A stretch of 64,000 nucleotides of DNA from Procambarus clarkii. Its lineage: Eukaryota; Arthropoda; Malacostraca; Decapoda; Cambaridae. Shown one piece after another: positions 53,434 through 63,781 of this stretch. Numbering within the stretch: the first letter of the stretch is position 1; each line of letters begins with the position of its first letter. The stretch is taken from contig NC_091154.1 in NCBI RefSeq assembly GCF_040958095.1, positions 43,910,735 to 43,974,734 of the forward strand. Reading direction: 5' to 3'. The notes under the pieces are model-generated. The model saw nothing but the letters and a program-made list of their open reading frames with translations. It was not told the origin of the DNA and ran no database searches. Position numbers and translations under genes: made by a program.

Positions 53434-53528
53434 ACCTAGTTGTGCTTGCGGGGGTTGAGCTCTGCTCTTTTGGCCCGCCTCTCAACTGTCAATCAACTGT
53501 TACTAACTACTATCTTTTATCCCCCACT
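53434..53528 (-). mobile_element. L2-like LINE 3' end fragment
   Basis: CACCTAGTTGTGCTTGCGGG then GGTTGAGCTCTGCTCTTTTG is the reverse complement of the 3' end of the LINE at 58918-59391 (CAAAGAGTCAGAGCTCAACC then CCCGCAAACACAACTAGG). The (AC)n run follows on its 5' side. Only the 3' UTR is present. Confidence 0.8.

Positions 53529-53590
<62 letters not shown>
53529..53590. repeat. (AC)n microsatellite
   Basis: About 31 uninterrupted AC dinucleotides between two LINE pieces. A second run is at 54661-54694. Both abut L2-like LINE ends. Confidence 0.97.
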
Positions 53591-53593
<3 letters not shown>

Positions 53594-54654
53594 ATTGGAG
53601 GGGTGACAGGTAAGCTTCTATCATGGATGAAAAATTTTCTGACTGATAGAAAAATGAGGGCAGTAATCAGAGGCAATGTATCGGAATGGAGAAATGTCAC
53701 AAGTGGAGTACCACAGGGTTCAGTTCTTGCACCAGTGATGTTTATTGTGTACATAAATGATCTACCAGTTGGTATACAGAATTATATGAACATGTTTGCT
53801 GATGATGCTAAGATAATAGGAAGGATAAGAAATTTAGATGATTGTCATGCCCTTCAAGAAGACCTGGACAAAATAAGTATATGGAGCACCACTTGGCAAA
53901 TGGAATTTAATGTTAATAAATGTCATGTTATGGAATGTGGAATAGGAGAACATAGACCCCACACAACCTATATATTATGTGAGAAATCTTTAAAGAATTC
54001 TGATAAAGAAAGAGATCTAGGAGTGGTTCTAGATAGAAAACTATCACCTGAGGACCACATTAAGAATATTGTGCAAGGAGCCTATGCAATGCTTTCTAAC
54101 TTCAGAATTGCATTTAAATACATGGATGGCGATATACTAAAGAAATTGTTCATGACTTTTGTTAGGCCAAAGCTAGAATATGCAGCTGTTGTGTGGTGCC
54201 CATATCTTAAGAAGCACATCAACAAACTGGAAAAGGTGCAAAGACATGCTACTAAGTGGCTCCCAGAACTGAAGGGCAAGAGCTACGAGGAGAGGTTAGA
54301 AGCATTAAATATGCCAAAACTAGAAGACAGAAGAAAAAGAGGTGATATGATCACTACGTACAAAATAGTAACAGGAATTGATAAAATCGACAGGGAAGAC
54401 TTCCTGAGACCTGGAACTTCAAGAACAAGAGGCCATAGATTTAAACTAGCTAAACACAGATGCCGAAGAAATATAAGAAAATTCACCTTCGCAAATAGAG
54501 TGGTAGACGGTTGGAACAAGTTAAGTGAGAAGGTGGTGGAGGCCAAGACCGTCAGTAGTTTCAAAGCGTTATATGACAAAGAGTGCTGGGAAGACGGGAC
54601 ACCACGAGCGTAGCTCTCATCCTGTAACTACACTTAGGTAATTACACTTAGGTA

Positions 54655-54660
<6 letters not shown>
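53591..54660 (+). mobile_element. L2/CR1-like LINE, 5'-truncated (copy 1)
   Basis: Begins inside ORF2 at AATATTGGAGGGGTGACAGG and ends after two units of ACACTTAGGTAATT (54631-54660) that merge into (AC)n. 5' truncation and a short-unit 3' tail are the usual LINE hallmarks. It serves as the empty-site reference for the composite insertion in copy 2. Confidence 0.85.
53603..54613 (+). CDS. LINE ORF2 C-terminal half, 336 aa, uninterrupted
   Basis: The longest intact transposon frame in the window. RT motifs: SGVPQGSVLAPVMFIVYIND (motif B) and NMFADDAKIIGRI (catalytic FADD). Then comes the thumb region with WQMEFNVNKCHVME, ERDLGVVLDRKLSPEDHI and FVRPKLEYAAVVWCPYLKK, and the C-terminal domain with RGHRFKLAKHRCRRNIRKF and FANRVVDGWNKLSEKVVEA. 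Motif A and the endonuclease are absent through 5' truncation, so the product would be inactive. The intact frame suggests recent insertion. Confidence 0.88.
   Translation: MTGKLLSWMKNFLTDRKMRAVIRGNVSEWRNVTSGVPQGSVLAPVMFIVYINDLPVGIQNYMNMFADDAKIIGRIRNLDDCHALQEDLDKISIWSTTWQMEFNVNKCHVMECGIGEHRPHTTYILCEKSLKNSDKERDLGVVLDRKLSPEDHIKNIVQGAYAMLSNFRIAFKYMDGDILKKLFMTFVRPKLEYAAVVWCPYLKKHINKLEKVQRHATKWLPELKGKSYEERLEALNMPKLEDRRKRGDMITTYKIVTGIDKIDREDFLRPGTSRTRGHRFKLAKHRCRRNIRKFTFANRVVDGWNKLSEKVVEAKTVSSFKALYDKECWEDGTPRA

Positions 54661-54694
<34 letters not shown>
54661..54694. repeat. (CA)n microsatellite
   Basis: About 17 CA dinucleotides directly after the tail of LINE copy 1 and directly before LINE copy 2. 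Confidence 0.95.
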
Positions 54695-54695
<1 letters not shown>

Positions 54696-55874
54696 TCATT
54701 TTATCAGAAATTGTGAGAGGGCAAGAGACCAAAAGACACAAAAATGTAATCAGTATAGGAAGAGGCCAAACCCCCAAACATACCAGCGATACAAAGATGC
54801 GAGAAACAACTATACAGCAGTAAGGAGAGAGGCAGAAAGAAATTTTGAAAAAGGGATAGCGGATAAATGTAAAACAGAACCGGGCCTATTCTACAAATTC
54901 ATAAACAACAAATTGCAGGTAAAGGATAATATCCAGAGGTTGAAAATGGGAAACAGACTCACGGAAAATGAAAAGGAAATGTGTGAAACATTAAATGAAA
55001 AGTTCCAGTGTGTTTGTACAAAACAAAATCTTCAGAGAACCAGACACAATAAGAATCCCAGAGAACAACATAGAGCGGATAGAGGTGTCTAGAGATGAAG
55101 TGGAAAATATGCTAAAGGAGCTCGGTAAGAACAAAGCAGCTGGCCCAGATGGAGTTTCACCATGGGTTCTGAGAGAATGTGCATCTGAGCTCAGCATTCC
55201 ACTTCACCTGATCTTTCAGGCATCCCTGTGTACAGGAATCGTAGCAGACGTGTGGAAACAGGCTAACATAGTTCCAATCTACAAAAGTGGCAGCAGGGAA
55301 GACCCCCCTCAATTATGGACCTGTATCATTGACAAGTGTAATAGTGAAAGTATTGGAAAAACTAATCAAAACTAAATGGGTAGAACACCTGGAGAGAAAT
55401 GATATAATATCAGACAGACAGTATGGTTTTCGATCTGGAAGATCCTGTGTATCGAATTTACTCAGTTTCTATGATCGAGCCAAAGAGATATTACAGGAAA
55501 GAGATGGTTGGGTTGACTGCATCTATCTGGACCTAAAAAAGGCTTTCGACAGAGTTCAACATAAGAGGTTGTTCTGGAAACTGGAAAATATTGGGGGGTG
55601 ACAGGTAAGCTTCTATCATGGATGAAAAATTTTCTGACTGATAGAAAAATGAGGGCAGTAATCAGAGGCAATGTATCGGAATGGAGAAATGTCACAAGTG
55701 GAGTACCACAGGGTTCAGTTCTTGCACCAGTGATGTTTATTGTGTACATAAATGATCTACCAGTTGGTATACAGAATTATATGAACATGTTTGCTGATGA
55801 TGCTAAGATAATAGGAAGGATAAGAAATTTAGATGATTGTCATGCTCTTCAAGAAGACCTGGAGAAAATAAGTA

Positions 55875-58131
55875 CAGTGGTACCTCGCATAACGATTGCC
55901 CCAAAAGACGAATATTTTGGGTAACGAACGGCCCGATCGGCGTCAAATCGTCCCGTATGACGAACGCTGGTTTGAGTAACGTCAACACCACATGGTGGGG
56001 TCGCGCTGCTGCTTGCACATTCTTAGACGCCTCCGACGATGCACATAAATTATGTTGTTCTTGTTTAAAGATGCTAATGATGCTGGGATATAAAAGGGTG
56101 ACTGCTGAGATGTTGCAAAGCATTGACGTTTTTGTAGGAAAAAAGAAATGAAATATCTGATATACAACAAATGTCAAAAAAGTTCGTTCGGTGTTCGGCA
56201 GGTAGGCTGCTCCATTATAACAATCTTTCTTTGTTTCAAATGTGTTCCATTTGTTTTTTATTTGTCATTTACGTCTCAATAATGGAGAAGCCTACCTTAC
56301 ATACACTGAATAAACCATTATGACATTTTCCTTTCTTCAAATGTGTTCAATATTTATTTTTCATTTGTCTTATAGCAAAAGGTTCGTTCGGTGGTCGGCA
56401 GGTAGGCTGCTCCATGTTTCTTACATACAAAAAACGTAAATAATAAAAAATATGAAGAATTTTGAAAACCAGTACAAATGTCAAAAATGTTCGTTCGGTG
56501 GTCTACAGGTCGACTGCTCCATGTTTCTTAAAAAAAAAAAAAAAAAAATAAAAGAACTGTTGAAACAATTTGAAAAATGGACAAATGTCATAAAGGTTCG
56601 TTCAGTGTTTGTCGGGTAGGCTGCTCCATTATTGAGACGTAAGTGATAAATACAAAACAAATGGAACACATTTGAAACAAAAAAAGATTGTCATAATGGA
56701 GCAGCCTACCCAACAAACACTGAACGAACCTTTTGCTATAACGAATATGAAAGACAAGGGCTGCTGGCTGGGTTAGTAGTGCGTGAGCAACCATTTGTAG
56801 CACACATGCCTCTGGCTCTCAAACACCTGTCCCACACGGTGTTGAAAGACTGTACTCAGTCAGTGCAATTCAGACCCTATTGTTTGAAGAACATAAGGGT
56901 CATAACATTGGTGAAGCTAGGCGCAATAAGGGCTTAACACAACGGTCGGATGCCTGTGATACAGCACCTATGAGGATGATACAGCGAGCGTATCCAGGTG
57001 TAGCTCTGAGCCCCACCCTTGCCATCTCTAATGTATATAGATGATACATAGATGAATCGTTTTCTGCGTTCAGTGATGATGCATCTGATACAAGTAGCAT
57101 AGATGAACAGTGTTAGCGGCTTCCATGGTGGTGGTGTTCATTGATATTTTTAAGAATACCTGAATCTTTTCCTGACTGATGGACACTCTTTGAGGCTAGC
57201 TGAATCTCTTCCTGACTGATGGACACTCTTTGAGGCTAGCTGAATCTCTTCCTGTGTGGGACCTTACAAAGCGATCTTTTCAAGACTACCTTACAAATTG
57301 AGCTTTTCCTATAATCGTTTCAATACTACCTTATGCTTTACAAGCTTGGCTACATACCACCTACAAGTACTAAAGCCAAGGGTGCACGCAAGTGCGTTAT
57401 TTGCAAGCACACAGAACGATGAAACAGGAAACAAAAATCTATCTGTAGCTGGTGCAAGGAGAGCAAAGTCGCGCTGTGTACCATGGACTACTTCGTTGAC
57501 TATTACGCACCTCCAAAGTACTGAGTGTGTAATACAGTGTGTTACTGTGTAAATAGTATGTGAAACTGTACATATTGTAATATTAGTGCATTTTTACCAC
57601 GTAATATTGTGACAATAAACATTTATTGTGGACACATTACTGACACATGTATCACAGTTTCATGGAAAATTATGAACATTCTACTGTATACATATTGTAA
57701 AGGTCACAAATATGCATCATATACGATAAAAGAAACAAATAAAACCGCATTGGAAATGCATAGGAAAAATATTTGAAAATATATTTGTGGCAACACGGGG
57801 TGCTTGAATGGCCTGCGCGACCGTGTCTGGGAGCTTCACACACGGGCGACCAGCCCCTGATGACGTCACAGCGCACCTTGTCCACGCCCTCACAGCCAAA
57901 GTAAGTGGAATTTGGTAATTATTTTTACATAGACATGTTCAGGGACGGTAATTTATCATTTTACAAAGAAAAATTATATTTTGGGGAACATTTGATGTCA
58001 TGCACACTAGGGAAATTTCACAATAAACACAGTGCATCACACTGGTTACATGGGGGACACTCGTTTTGTATGACGTCCGTTTCACATGACGAACATGGAA
58101 CGGATTAAATTCGTTATGGGAGGTACCACTG
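55875..58131 (+). mobile_element. Composite mariner-type element carrying a piggyBac relic (copy 2)
   Basis: 2257 bp flanked by TA (55873-55874 and 58132-58133). The terminal inverted repeats are CAGTGGTACCTCGCATAACG and, from the right, CAGTGGTACCTCCCATAACG. It is inverted relative to copy 1 but otherwise collinear: left unique part with the TATAAAAGGGTGACTGCTGA region, alternating inverted units (56180-56735), piggyBac-derived part (about 56880-58050) and right terminus. The junction between mariner terminus and piggyBac part (TCCCCCATGTAACCAGTGTG complement) is the same in both. Confidence 0.88.
57369..57524 (+). pseudogene. piggyBac transposase C-terminal cysteine-rich domain relic
   Basis: 52 codons: RKCVICKHTER, a stop, NRKQKSICSWCKESKVALC, then TMDYFVDYYAPPKY and a stop. 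One internal stop only, so this is the best-preserved of the three relics. CxxC, CxxC and LC spacing match piggyBac. Most of the transposase upstream, including the DDD catalytic domain, is absent; an acidic patch (DDASDTSSIDEQ, near 57075) may be what remains of the N-terminus. Confidence 0.82.
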
Positions 58132-58917
58132 TATATGGAGTACCACTTGGCAAATGGAATTTAATGTTAATAAATGTCATGTTATGGAATGTGGAATAGG
58201 AGAACATAGACCCCACACAACCTATATATTATGTGAGAAATCTTTAAAGAATTCTGATAAAGAAAGAGATCTAGGGGTGGTTCTAGATAGAAAACTATCA
58301 CCTGAGGACCACATAAAGAATATTGTGCAAGGAGCCTATGCTATGCTTTCTAACTTCAGAATTGCATTTATTTACATGGATGGCGATATACTAAAGAAAT
58401 TGTTCATGACTTTTGTTAGGCCAAAGCTAGAATATGCAGCTGTTGTGTGGTGCCCATATCTTAAGAAGCACATCAACAAACTGGAAAAGGTGCAAAGACA
58501 TGCTACTAAGTGGCTCCCAGAACTGAAGGGTAAGAGCTACAAGGAGAGGTTAGAAGCATTAAACATGCCAAAACTAGAAGACATAAGAAAAAGAGGCGAT
58601 ATGATCACTACATACAAAATGGTAACAGGAATTGATAAAATCGACAGGGAAGATTTCCTGGGACCTGGCACTTCAAGAACAAGAGGTCATAGATTTAAAC
58701 TAGCTAAACACACATGCCGAAGAAATATAAGAAAATTCACCTTCGCAAATAGAGTGGTAGACGGTTGGAACAAGTTAAGTGAGAAGGTGGTGGAGGCCAA
58801 GACCGTCAGTAGTTTCAAAGCGTTATATGACAAAGAGTGCTGGGAAGACGGGACACCACGAGCGTAGCTCTCATCCTGTAACTACACTTAGGTAATTACA
58901 CTTAGGTAATTACACAC

Positions 58918-59391
58918 ACCATCCAAAGGTTTCACACACCGTTCAAAGGTTTGCCACAAGACTAGTACCCGAGCTGAGAGGTATGAGCTACAAGGAGAGA
59001 CTACGGGAATTAAACCTCACTTCGCTGGAAGACAGAAGAGTTAGGGGGGACATGATCACCACATTCAAGATTCTGAAGGGAATTGATAGGGTAGATAAAG
59101 ACAGTCTATTTAACACAAGGGGAACACGCACAAGGGGGGGACAGGTGGAAACCGAGTGCCCAAATGAGCCACAGAGATATTAGAAAGAACTTTTTTAGTG
59201 TCAGAGTGGTTGACAAATGGAGGTGATGTGGTGGAGGCTGACTTCATACAGTTTCAAGTGTAGATATGATAGAGCCCAATAGGCTCAGGAATCTGTACAC
59301 CTGTTGATTGACGGTTGAGAGGCGGGACCAAAGAGTCAGAGCTCAACCCCCGCAAACACAACTAGGCGAGTACAACTAGGTGAGTACACCC
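58918..59391 (+). mobile_element. L2-like LINE 3' fragment, second subfamily
   Basis: The frame 58983-59160 reads MSYKERLRELNLTSLEDRRV and GDMITTFKILKGIDRVDKD, then decays; in the other frame HRDIRKNFFSVRVVDKW follows near 59170-59215. The 3' UTR has GACGGTTGAGAGGCGGGACC and ends in units of GAGTACAACTAGGT. It is a different subfamily from copies 1 and 2 but the same clade, again beginning beside CACACACC sequence. Confidence 0.8.
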
Positions 59392-59943
59392 ACCCACCCA
59401 CCCCAGGAAGCATCCCGTGACAGCTGACTAACTCCCAGGTACCTATTCAACCCGTCCTCTTAAAAAGAACGTCACTTTTGGCTCGTATGCGCGATATGGC
59501 TAAATTTGGACGTAATTTGAAATGAAATCGACTCACAAAAGTGACGTTCTGTTCCGTTTTCTATTGAGTCGGCCGGCGTACGCGCAGAGGTTATAAGAGG
59601 ACACTTTAAATTAACGTTTTTCATAACGTTTTGAAACTTTATGAGAATTTCCTGGCCACCTAACCTATCAGAGGACCCTTAACGTACTGTTGTTGAAAAA
59701 AAAATCCCAAATTTATTTTCATTTTTTTTCCAATTTCAAATTACGTCCAAATTCGGCCATACGGGCAAACGGCCAAAAGCGACGTTCTTTTTAAGAGGAC
59801 AGGTTGACCTATTTACTGCTAGGTAACAGGGGCATTAGGGTAAAAAGAAACTCTGCCCATTGTTTCTCGCCGGCACCCGGAATCAAACCAGGGACCACAG
59901 GATCACGGGTCCAGCGTGCTGTCCACTCAGCCACCGGCCCCGG
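59392..59943 (-). mobile_element. tRNA-derived SINE interrupted by a MITE
   Basis: Minus strand: head from 59943 with GGCTGAGTGGACAGCACGCT (A-box-like) and GGTTTGATTCC (B box, 59879-59889 complement), body GCCCCTGTTACCTAGCAGTA, then ACAGCTGACTAACTCCCAGG in complement, to about 59392. The body is that of the SINE at 1897, with a different tRNA head. A 359-bp MITE (59448-59806) splits the body. Confidence 0.82.
59448..59806. mobile_element. Long-inverted-repeat MITE with 7-bp target duplication
   Basis: 359 bp starting CAACCCGTCCTCTTAAAAAG and, from the right, CAACCTGTCCTCTTAAAAAG. The inverted arms extend about 75 bp (to GGACGTAATTTGAAAT) with few mismatches. Flanks are ACCTATT at 59441-59447 and 59807-59813; removing the element and one flank restores the SINE body. 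No ORF. A 7-bp duplication does not fit TA or TTAA families. Confidence 0.88.
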
Positions 59944-60618
59944 CCCACTGGTATAGGTGTTCTGAAGTTCGCTTATTGACATCGGTCCAAATTTAGAGCA
60001 TCTGGCTACCTACAGGTTCCAGACTGATTCTGCAACTTCCATTCTTTACGGACACCACGTTCAGCAGGGAATAAGTATCCTTTGATAAGTTTTACAGGCC
60101 TTTAAAATTTAATTAGGTTGTTTCCCTGTCGTAACGATGCATGGCAACGTATAATCCTACGCAAGTGAACTTCTGAATTTGAATCCCTTTAGAATTTACG
60201 ATTAAATGAATGATTCTAGGGTTTGGAGTGGAATTTACATAATATTTGCACTTCAGCTGGAGTACAAATGTATGCGAGACAGTAACTTCTACCACTATCA
60301 CGTGTTTCCCAAGTAGCCTGTGCAACAAGTTCACGTCTACAAGGAAACGATTTGCAAGACGCATGCTGTGATACCTGCTTACAGCTAAGCTGTGTTTCTC
60401 GTTTTTAGTAGACAAACATTGCATTTAACTAACCATTGAATACTGTATCATTTATAATCTATATACATGCATTTCTTATTCTCACCATTTATGTAATTTA
60501 TTATACATTACAAGCATTACGTAGACTAACCTTATAGAATAACCCCCCAAAATGTTATGGGAAGCGGCTCTAGAATTTATAAAATTTACATTTCATTTAT
60601 TATTATATATTAATTTAA
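59944..60618 (+). repeat. BEL-type LTR segment (fourth surviving piece)
   Basis: The only stretch of 59.9-60.6 kb without another recognised element. By position it is the large middle part of the solo LTR. Resemblance to 9288-10905 by eye is weak. The 103-codon frame 60113-60424 (-) has no recognised domain and is probably chance. Confidence 0.5.
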
Positions 60619-60725
60619 CCCTTTAACTGTGCGGCCTATAAATATGACACCCCCCAGTGCGCAGGAAATAAATTCTCTTGAAAAAATTCTTTTGTTTTTT
60701 TAAAGTGTCAAAAACCCTTGCCCCA

Positions 60726-60759
<34 letters not shown>

Positions 60760-63057
60760 TTCTACCACAGACGTGGCCACACATTTACAATGCTAACCAG
60801 CATATATACATTTTCTTCTGTCCTCCATGGACAGGGTTAGAGAAGTGTTAAACATATAGTTCAAGGGTTTATTGAACACTCAACCACAGAAGGTGATTCG
60901 GTGCTTTTAAAATGCTAAGCTAACCTACATACGTAAATACATAGATACACAGATTTATGTATGCCCTACATAAAGTGTTAGGTGTGTCTTTTACATAGTG
61001 TCATTAATGTACATTCACAAAGGTAAAATGTAATTCTGATCAGCTTCCATATATACTTTATACCCATACATATACATACACACACACACATATACATACA
61101 TATACACACACACACACACACATGCATTCACATACATTTGTCTCATTTACTCTGACAGTGTGAGGTAGCTGATAAAGAAACTAGTGTGCAATTAAGCACT
61201 TAATCACTGAAGGTGATGAAGGTGCTTTTACAAGCTCAGGTTATATAGTTACATCATCATATATATACATTGTATGATTGATATATTACATAGTCAATCT
61301 TGGATACAAGTCCAATATATCATCTAGTAACTACAGAGTTCAGCATACCTTAGCCCAGGAGGGCGAAAGTCAGTCAGTATGGGACATTCTACAATATAAT
61401 GTTCAAGAGAGTGCATGTTTTCTCTTTCACAAAGTTGACTTCCCCCAGTATAGGTATGTCAAAAAAATTTTGAACTTGTACTTTCTTTGGCTGCTTTGGG
61501 GTCCATAAGTTGGCGCATGACGTCATCATTACCCGTTCGCCAGTGCAGTAAGCTCCCGGGGCCGGTAGGGCGTCCAGGGCGGGGCGCGCGAGTTGCCGCG
61601 AATATATTTTTGTTCATTTTTTGCGCACAGTTCCAAATATATTTTATTTGTTTTTACGTGCTAATCCTATGTATAATGAACACGTGCACTATATTATGGT
61701 AGTAAAACATCCGTACTGTTCAAGGACACTGTGTTACGTGCATGACACTTGTGTACACATATGTTGCACATATTTACCATGTATCATGCTAATTTATGTA
61801 TATATACAATCTATTTACACACTATACACTGTCACACACTATATACATTCCCCCATCAACACATTCAGAACACCGTGAGTGTGAGTAGCCACGCTCAACC
61901 AGCCCTCCCTCACTCCTCCAACATCTTACTCGCCAACATTGCTCCTCCAAATCATACAGTTATTCACACCAATGTTTCATGTTCATTTATGTATATTTAC
62001 AACATATGTACACACTATTCACTGTCACACACTATATACATTCACCATCAACACACTCAGAACACCGCGAGTGTGAGCAGCCACACCCAGCCAGCCCTCC
62101 CTTACTCCAACATCTTACTAGCCAACATTGCTCCTCCCACCATACTGTTATTGTATTTATTACACGATTTACACATGTTATATATACCTATCTACATGTT
62201 TTATTTACCAGAACTATGCAAGTAAGCCGGTATTGTGTCCAAACAGTACAGTGGCCACCATACACTGCATGACAAATCACACAACAGAGAGCAGACGACG
62301 CCACGATTACGTCACCTCCCTCACCAAAATAGCTCCTCACAACATACTCCTGGTGCTGTTATTACACTATTCACACACACTGTATATACCCATGTACATG
62401 TGTGTTCCCCATAGCGAACCACGAAGCTAGAACGGTGAGCAAAACAAGAGTTACTGCCACACAGTGAGGCTACCTCAATTCTCTCCCTCACCAAAATTCC
62501 TCCTTCCTATGCACAATGCTCATTATAACCACAATCCTGATCACTAATACCTGTAAATGAATAATTGACCACAAGTTTATTTTGAAAAGGAACCTAAAAA
62601 GTCGTTTGAAGATTCCTGGATGGACGAAATAATGCTGTGGTGCTGTGGCTAGCGCTGTGAACATCGTGAACAGCAGTGAATCACTGATATTTGAACATTG
62701 TACCCAGCCATTATCACACTCAGGCTCTTCTATAATACTATCATGGCTAAATAATACAAGTTATATATATATTATGACAATATTAGGCGATGCTGTGGTC
62801 ACACGCTGAACAGCAGTGCTGTGCGCTCATGCTGCGAGCGCCACCCTTGGTTGCTCACTCACTACTGAGGCTCTGACACCCGGCAATGTGGACCATGATT
62901 TTTTTTAAGATGGCGTCTGTTTACAAGAGCCCTGAGGAAGCTGATGTGAACCCCATGTAGCCGCGGGAGTTTTGAATGGAACGTGAAAAATAAAAACACC
63001 CGGAGGCGCGTTGGGCACCCGAAGCCTGGGCCTGCAGGCGCGTTGCGCAGTTAAGGG
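60619..63057 (-). mobile_element. PB-A TTAA element (copy A4), inverted
   Basis: TTAA at 60615-60618 and 63058-63061. Ends are CCCTTTAACTGTGCGGCC and, from the right, CCCTTAACTGCGCAACGCGC. It is collinear with copy A1 in reverse, lacks the 24-bp array, and contains a 715-bp LINE fragment (60728-61442). Without that it is about 1.72 kb. The distal block (GCTGTGGTCACACGCTGAAC and GAGCCCTGAGGAAGCTGATG) is well preserved near 62790-62950. Confidence 0.87.
60728..61442 (-). mobile_element. LINE 3' fragment with (AAT)n tail
   Basis: 715 bp with CCCCAGT on both sides (60721-60727 and 61443-61449), a 7-bp target duplication. On the minus strand it ends in an (AAT)n/A-rich tail, typical of target-primed LINE insertion. 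Near the 5' end (61340-61440) it encodes HSLEHYIVECPILTDFRPPG, a Cys/His C-terminal motif like those of I-type LINE ORF2 proteins. The rest is 3' UTR containing (CA)n/(TACACA)n at 61065-61125. Confidence 0.72.
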
Positions 63058-63211
63058 TTAATTAATAGAATCTTTAGAACTTAATTGCATTTTATCATAG
63101 AGATCCATAAGCTACTTGTTCTCTCAATTAGAATAGAATTCTGGTCCTTCGACCATATTAGAACTATACATTATTTTATTAGCATATAATCTAAAGCCAG
63201 ATTTCCCCACA

Positions 63212-63545
63212 CTCAGTGGCTCACCAAACTACCCCACCTAGTGGGTGCCCTCGGTCGCTCCCAGAGCTACCCTCCTAATGGGTGCCCTTGGAGGCTCCCT
63301 GAGATCCCCACCTAATGGATTCCCTTGGAGGCTCACCAAGCTACCCCACATAGTGGATGCCCTCAGTGGCTCACCAAACTACCCATCTAGTGGGTGCCCT
63401 CGGTGGCTCCCTAAACTACCCACCTAGTGGGTGCCCTCGGAGGCTCCCTGAGATACCCACCTAGTGGATGCCTTTGGAGGTTCACCAAGCTACTCACCTC
63501 GTGGGTGCCCTTAGTGGCTCCCCAAGCTACCCACCTAATGGATCC
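63212..63545. repeat. 37-bp minisatellite, right part
   Basis: About nine units of the array found at 42355-42556 (CACCTAGTGGGTGCCCTCGG variants). It starts CTCAGTGGCTCACC, completing the unit interrupted at 42556. These units are more diverged from one another than those on the left. Confidence 0.92.
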
Positions 63546-63777
63546 CATCAGGACCCATTCTAGAAAATAGCAAATCCAACACAAATTTTCACCACTGGCA
63601 GCCTACAATGGCTGCTGCAATACCTCCTATTATATCAGCTACAGTACTTACCTCCCATATGCAAGTTTATCCAGTGATGACAGACAACCAGTGCTGCAAG
63701 CACACAACCTGTTGACAATGTAAAGCAAACTATTAAATGTAATAAAAAGTAGAACGGCATTTGGTTAAGTTGATATC
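63546..63777. other. Unassigned sequence
   Basis: No ORF, repeat family or terminal signal recognised between the end of the 37-bp array and the TTAA at 63778-63781. Confidence 0.5.
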
Positions 63778-63781
63778 TTAA

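Larger units (their letters stand above)
54713..58867 (+). pseudogene. LINE ORF2, RT with frameshifts and an insertion
   Basis: Linker ARDQKTQKCNQYRKRPN and NNKLQVKDNIQRLKMGN (54720-54980), then a one-base shift near 55000; ELGKNKAAGPDGVSPWVLRE and DVWKQANIVPIYKSGS; a shift near 55300; DRQYGFRSGRSCVSNLLSF and CIYLDLKKAFDRVQHKRL (motif A Asp); a shift near 55597; then PQGSVLAPVMF and MFADDAKI. It is cut at 55874 and resumes at 58134 with WSTTWQMEFNVNKCHVM to a stop at 58865-58867. It differs from copy 1 by few substitutions in the shared part. Confidence 0.87.
54695..58917 (+). mobile_element. L2/CR1-like LINE (copy 2), split by composite element
   Basis: A longer copy of the same LINE. It starts after (CA)n in the endonuclease-RT linker and runs to two units of ACACTTAGGTAATT (58884-58913). 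A composite mariner-type element (55875-58131) interrupts it at TA. In copy 1 the same position reads AAGTATATGGAG with a single TA, the empty site. Confidence 0.87.
42557..63211 (+). mobile_element. Solo BEL-type LTR inflated to 20.7 kb by nested insertions
   Basis: Starts TGTTGGAAATTTCCAACAC as the LTR at 9288 does and ends CCAGATTTCCCCACA as at 10905, with CTCAG on both sides (42552-42556 and 63212-63216) and the minisatellite continuing in phase. LTR sequence survives in five pieces: 42557-42762, 51459-51653, 53244-53433, 59944-60618 and 63062-63211 (about 1.42 kb in all). Everything else is later insertions. No internal BEL sequence remains, so it is a solo LTR left by LTR-LTR recombination or a truncated copy. 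Confidence 0.78.

Noticed and set aside
57256..57552. 98-codon frame starting MGPYKAIFSRLPYK (also 13081-13377 and 24066-24332)
   Set aside because: Overlaps the piggyBac cysteine-rich domain in another frame; the cysteine pattern lies in the alternative frame.
60113..60424. 103-codon minus-strand frame as a host gene
   Set aside because: No recognised domain and it lies in what is, by position, LTR sequence.
61081..61130. Independent CA microsatellite locus
   Set aside because: It lies within the 3' UTR of the inserted LINE fragment 60728-61442.
63058..63211. BEL internal region beginning with a primer-binding-like TGGTCCTTCG
   Set aside because: The same motif is found before the end of the LTR at 10905, and the CTCAG duplication places the element end at 63211, so it is within the LTR.
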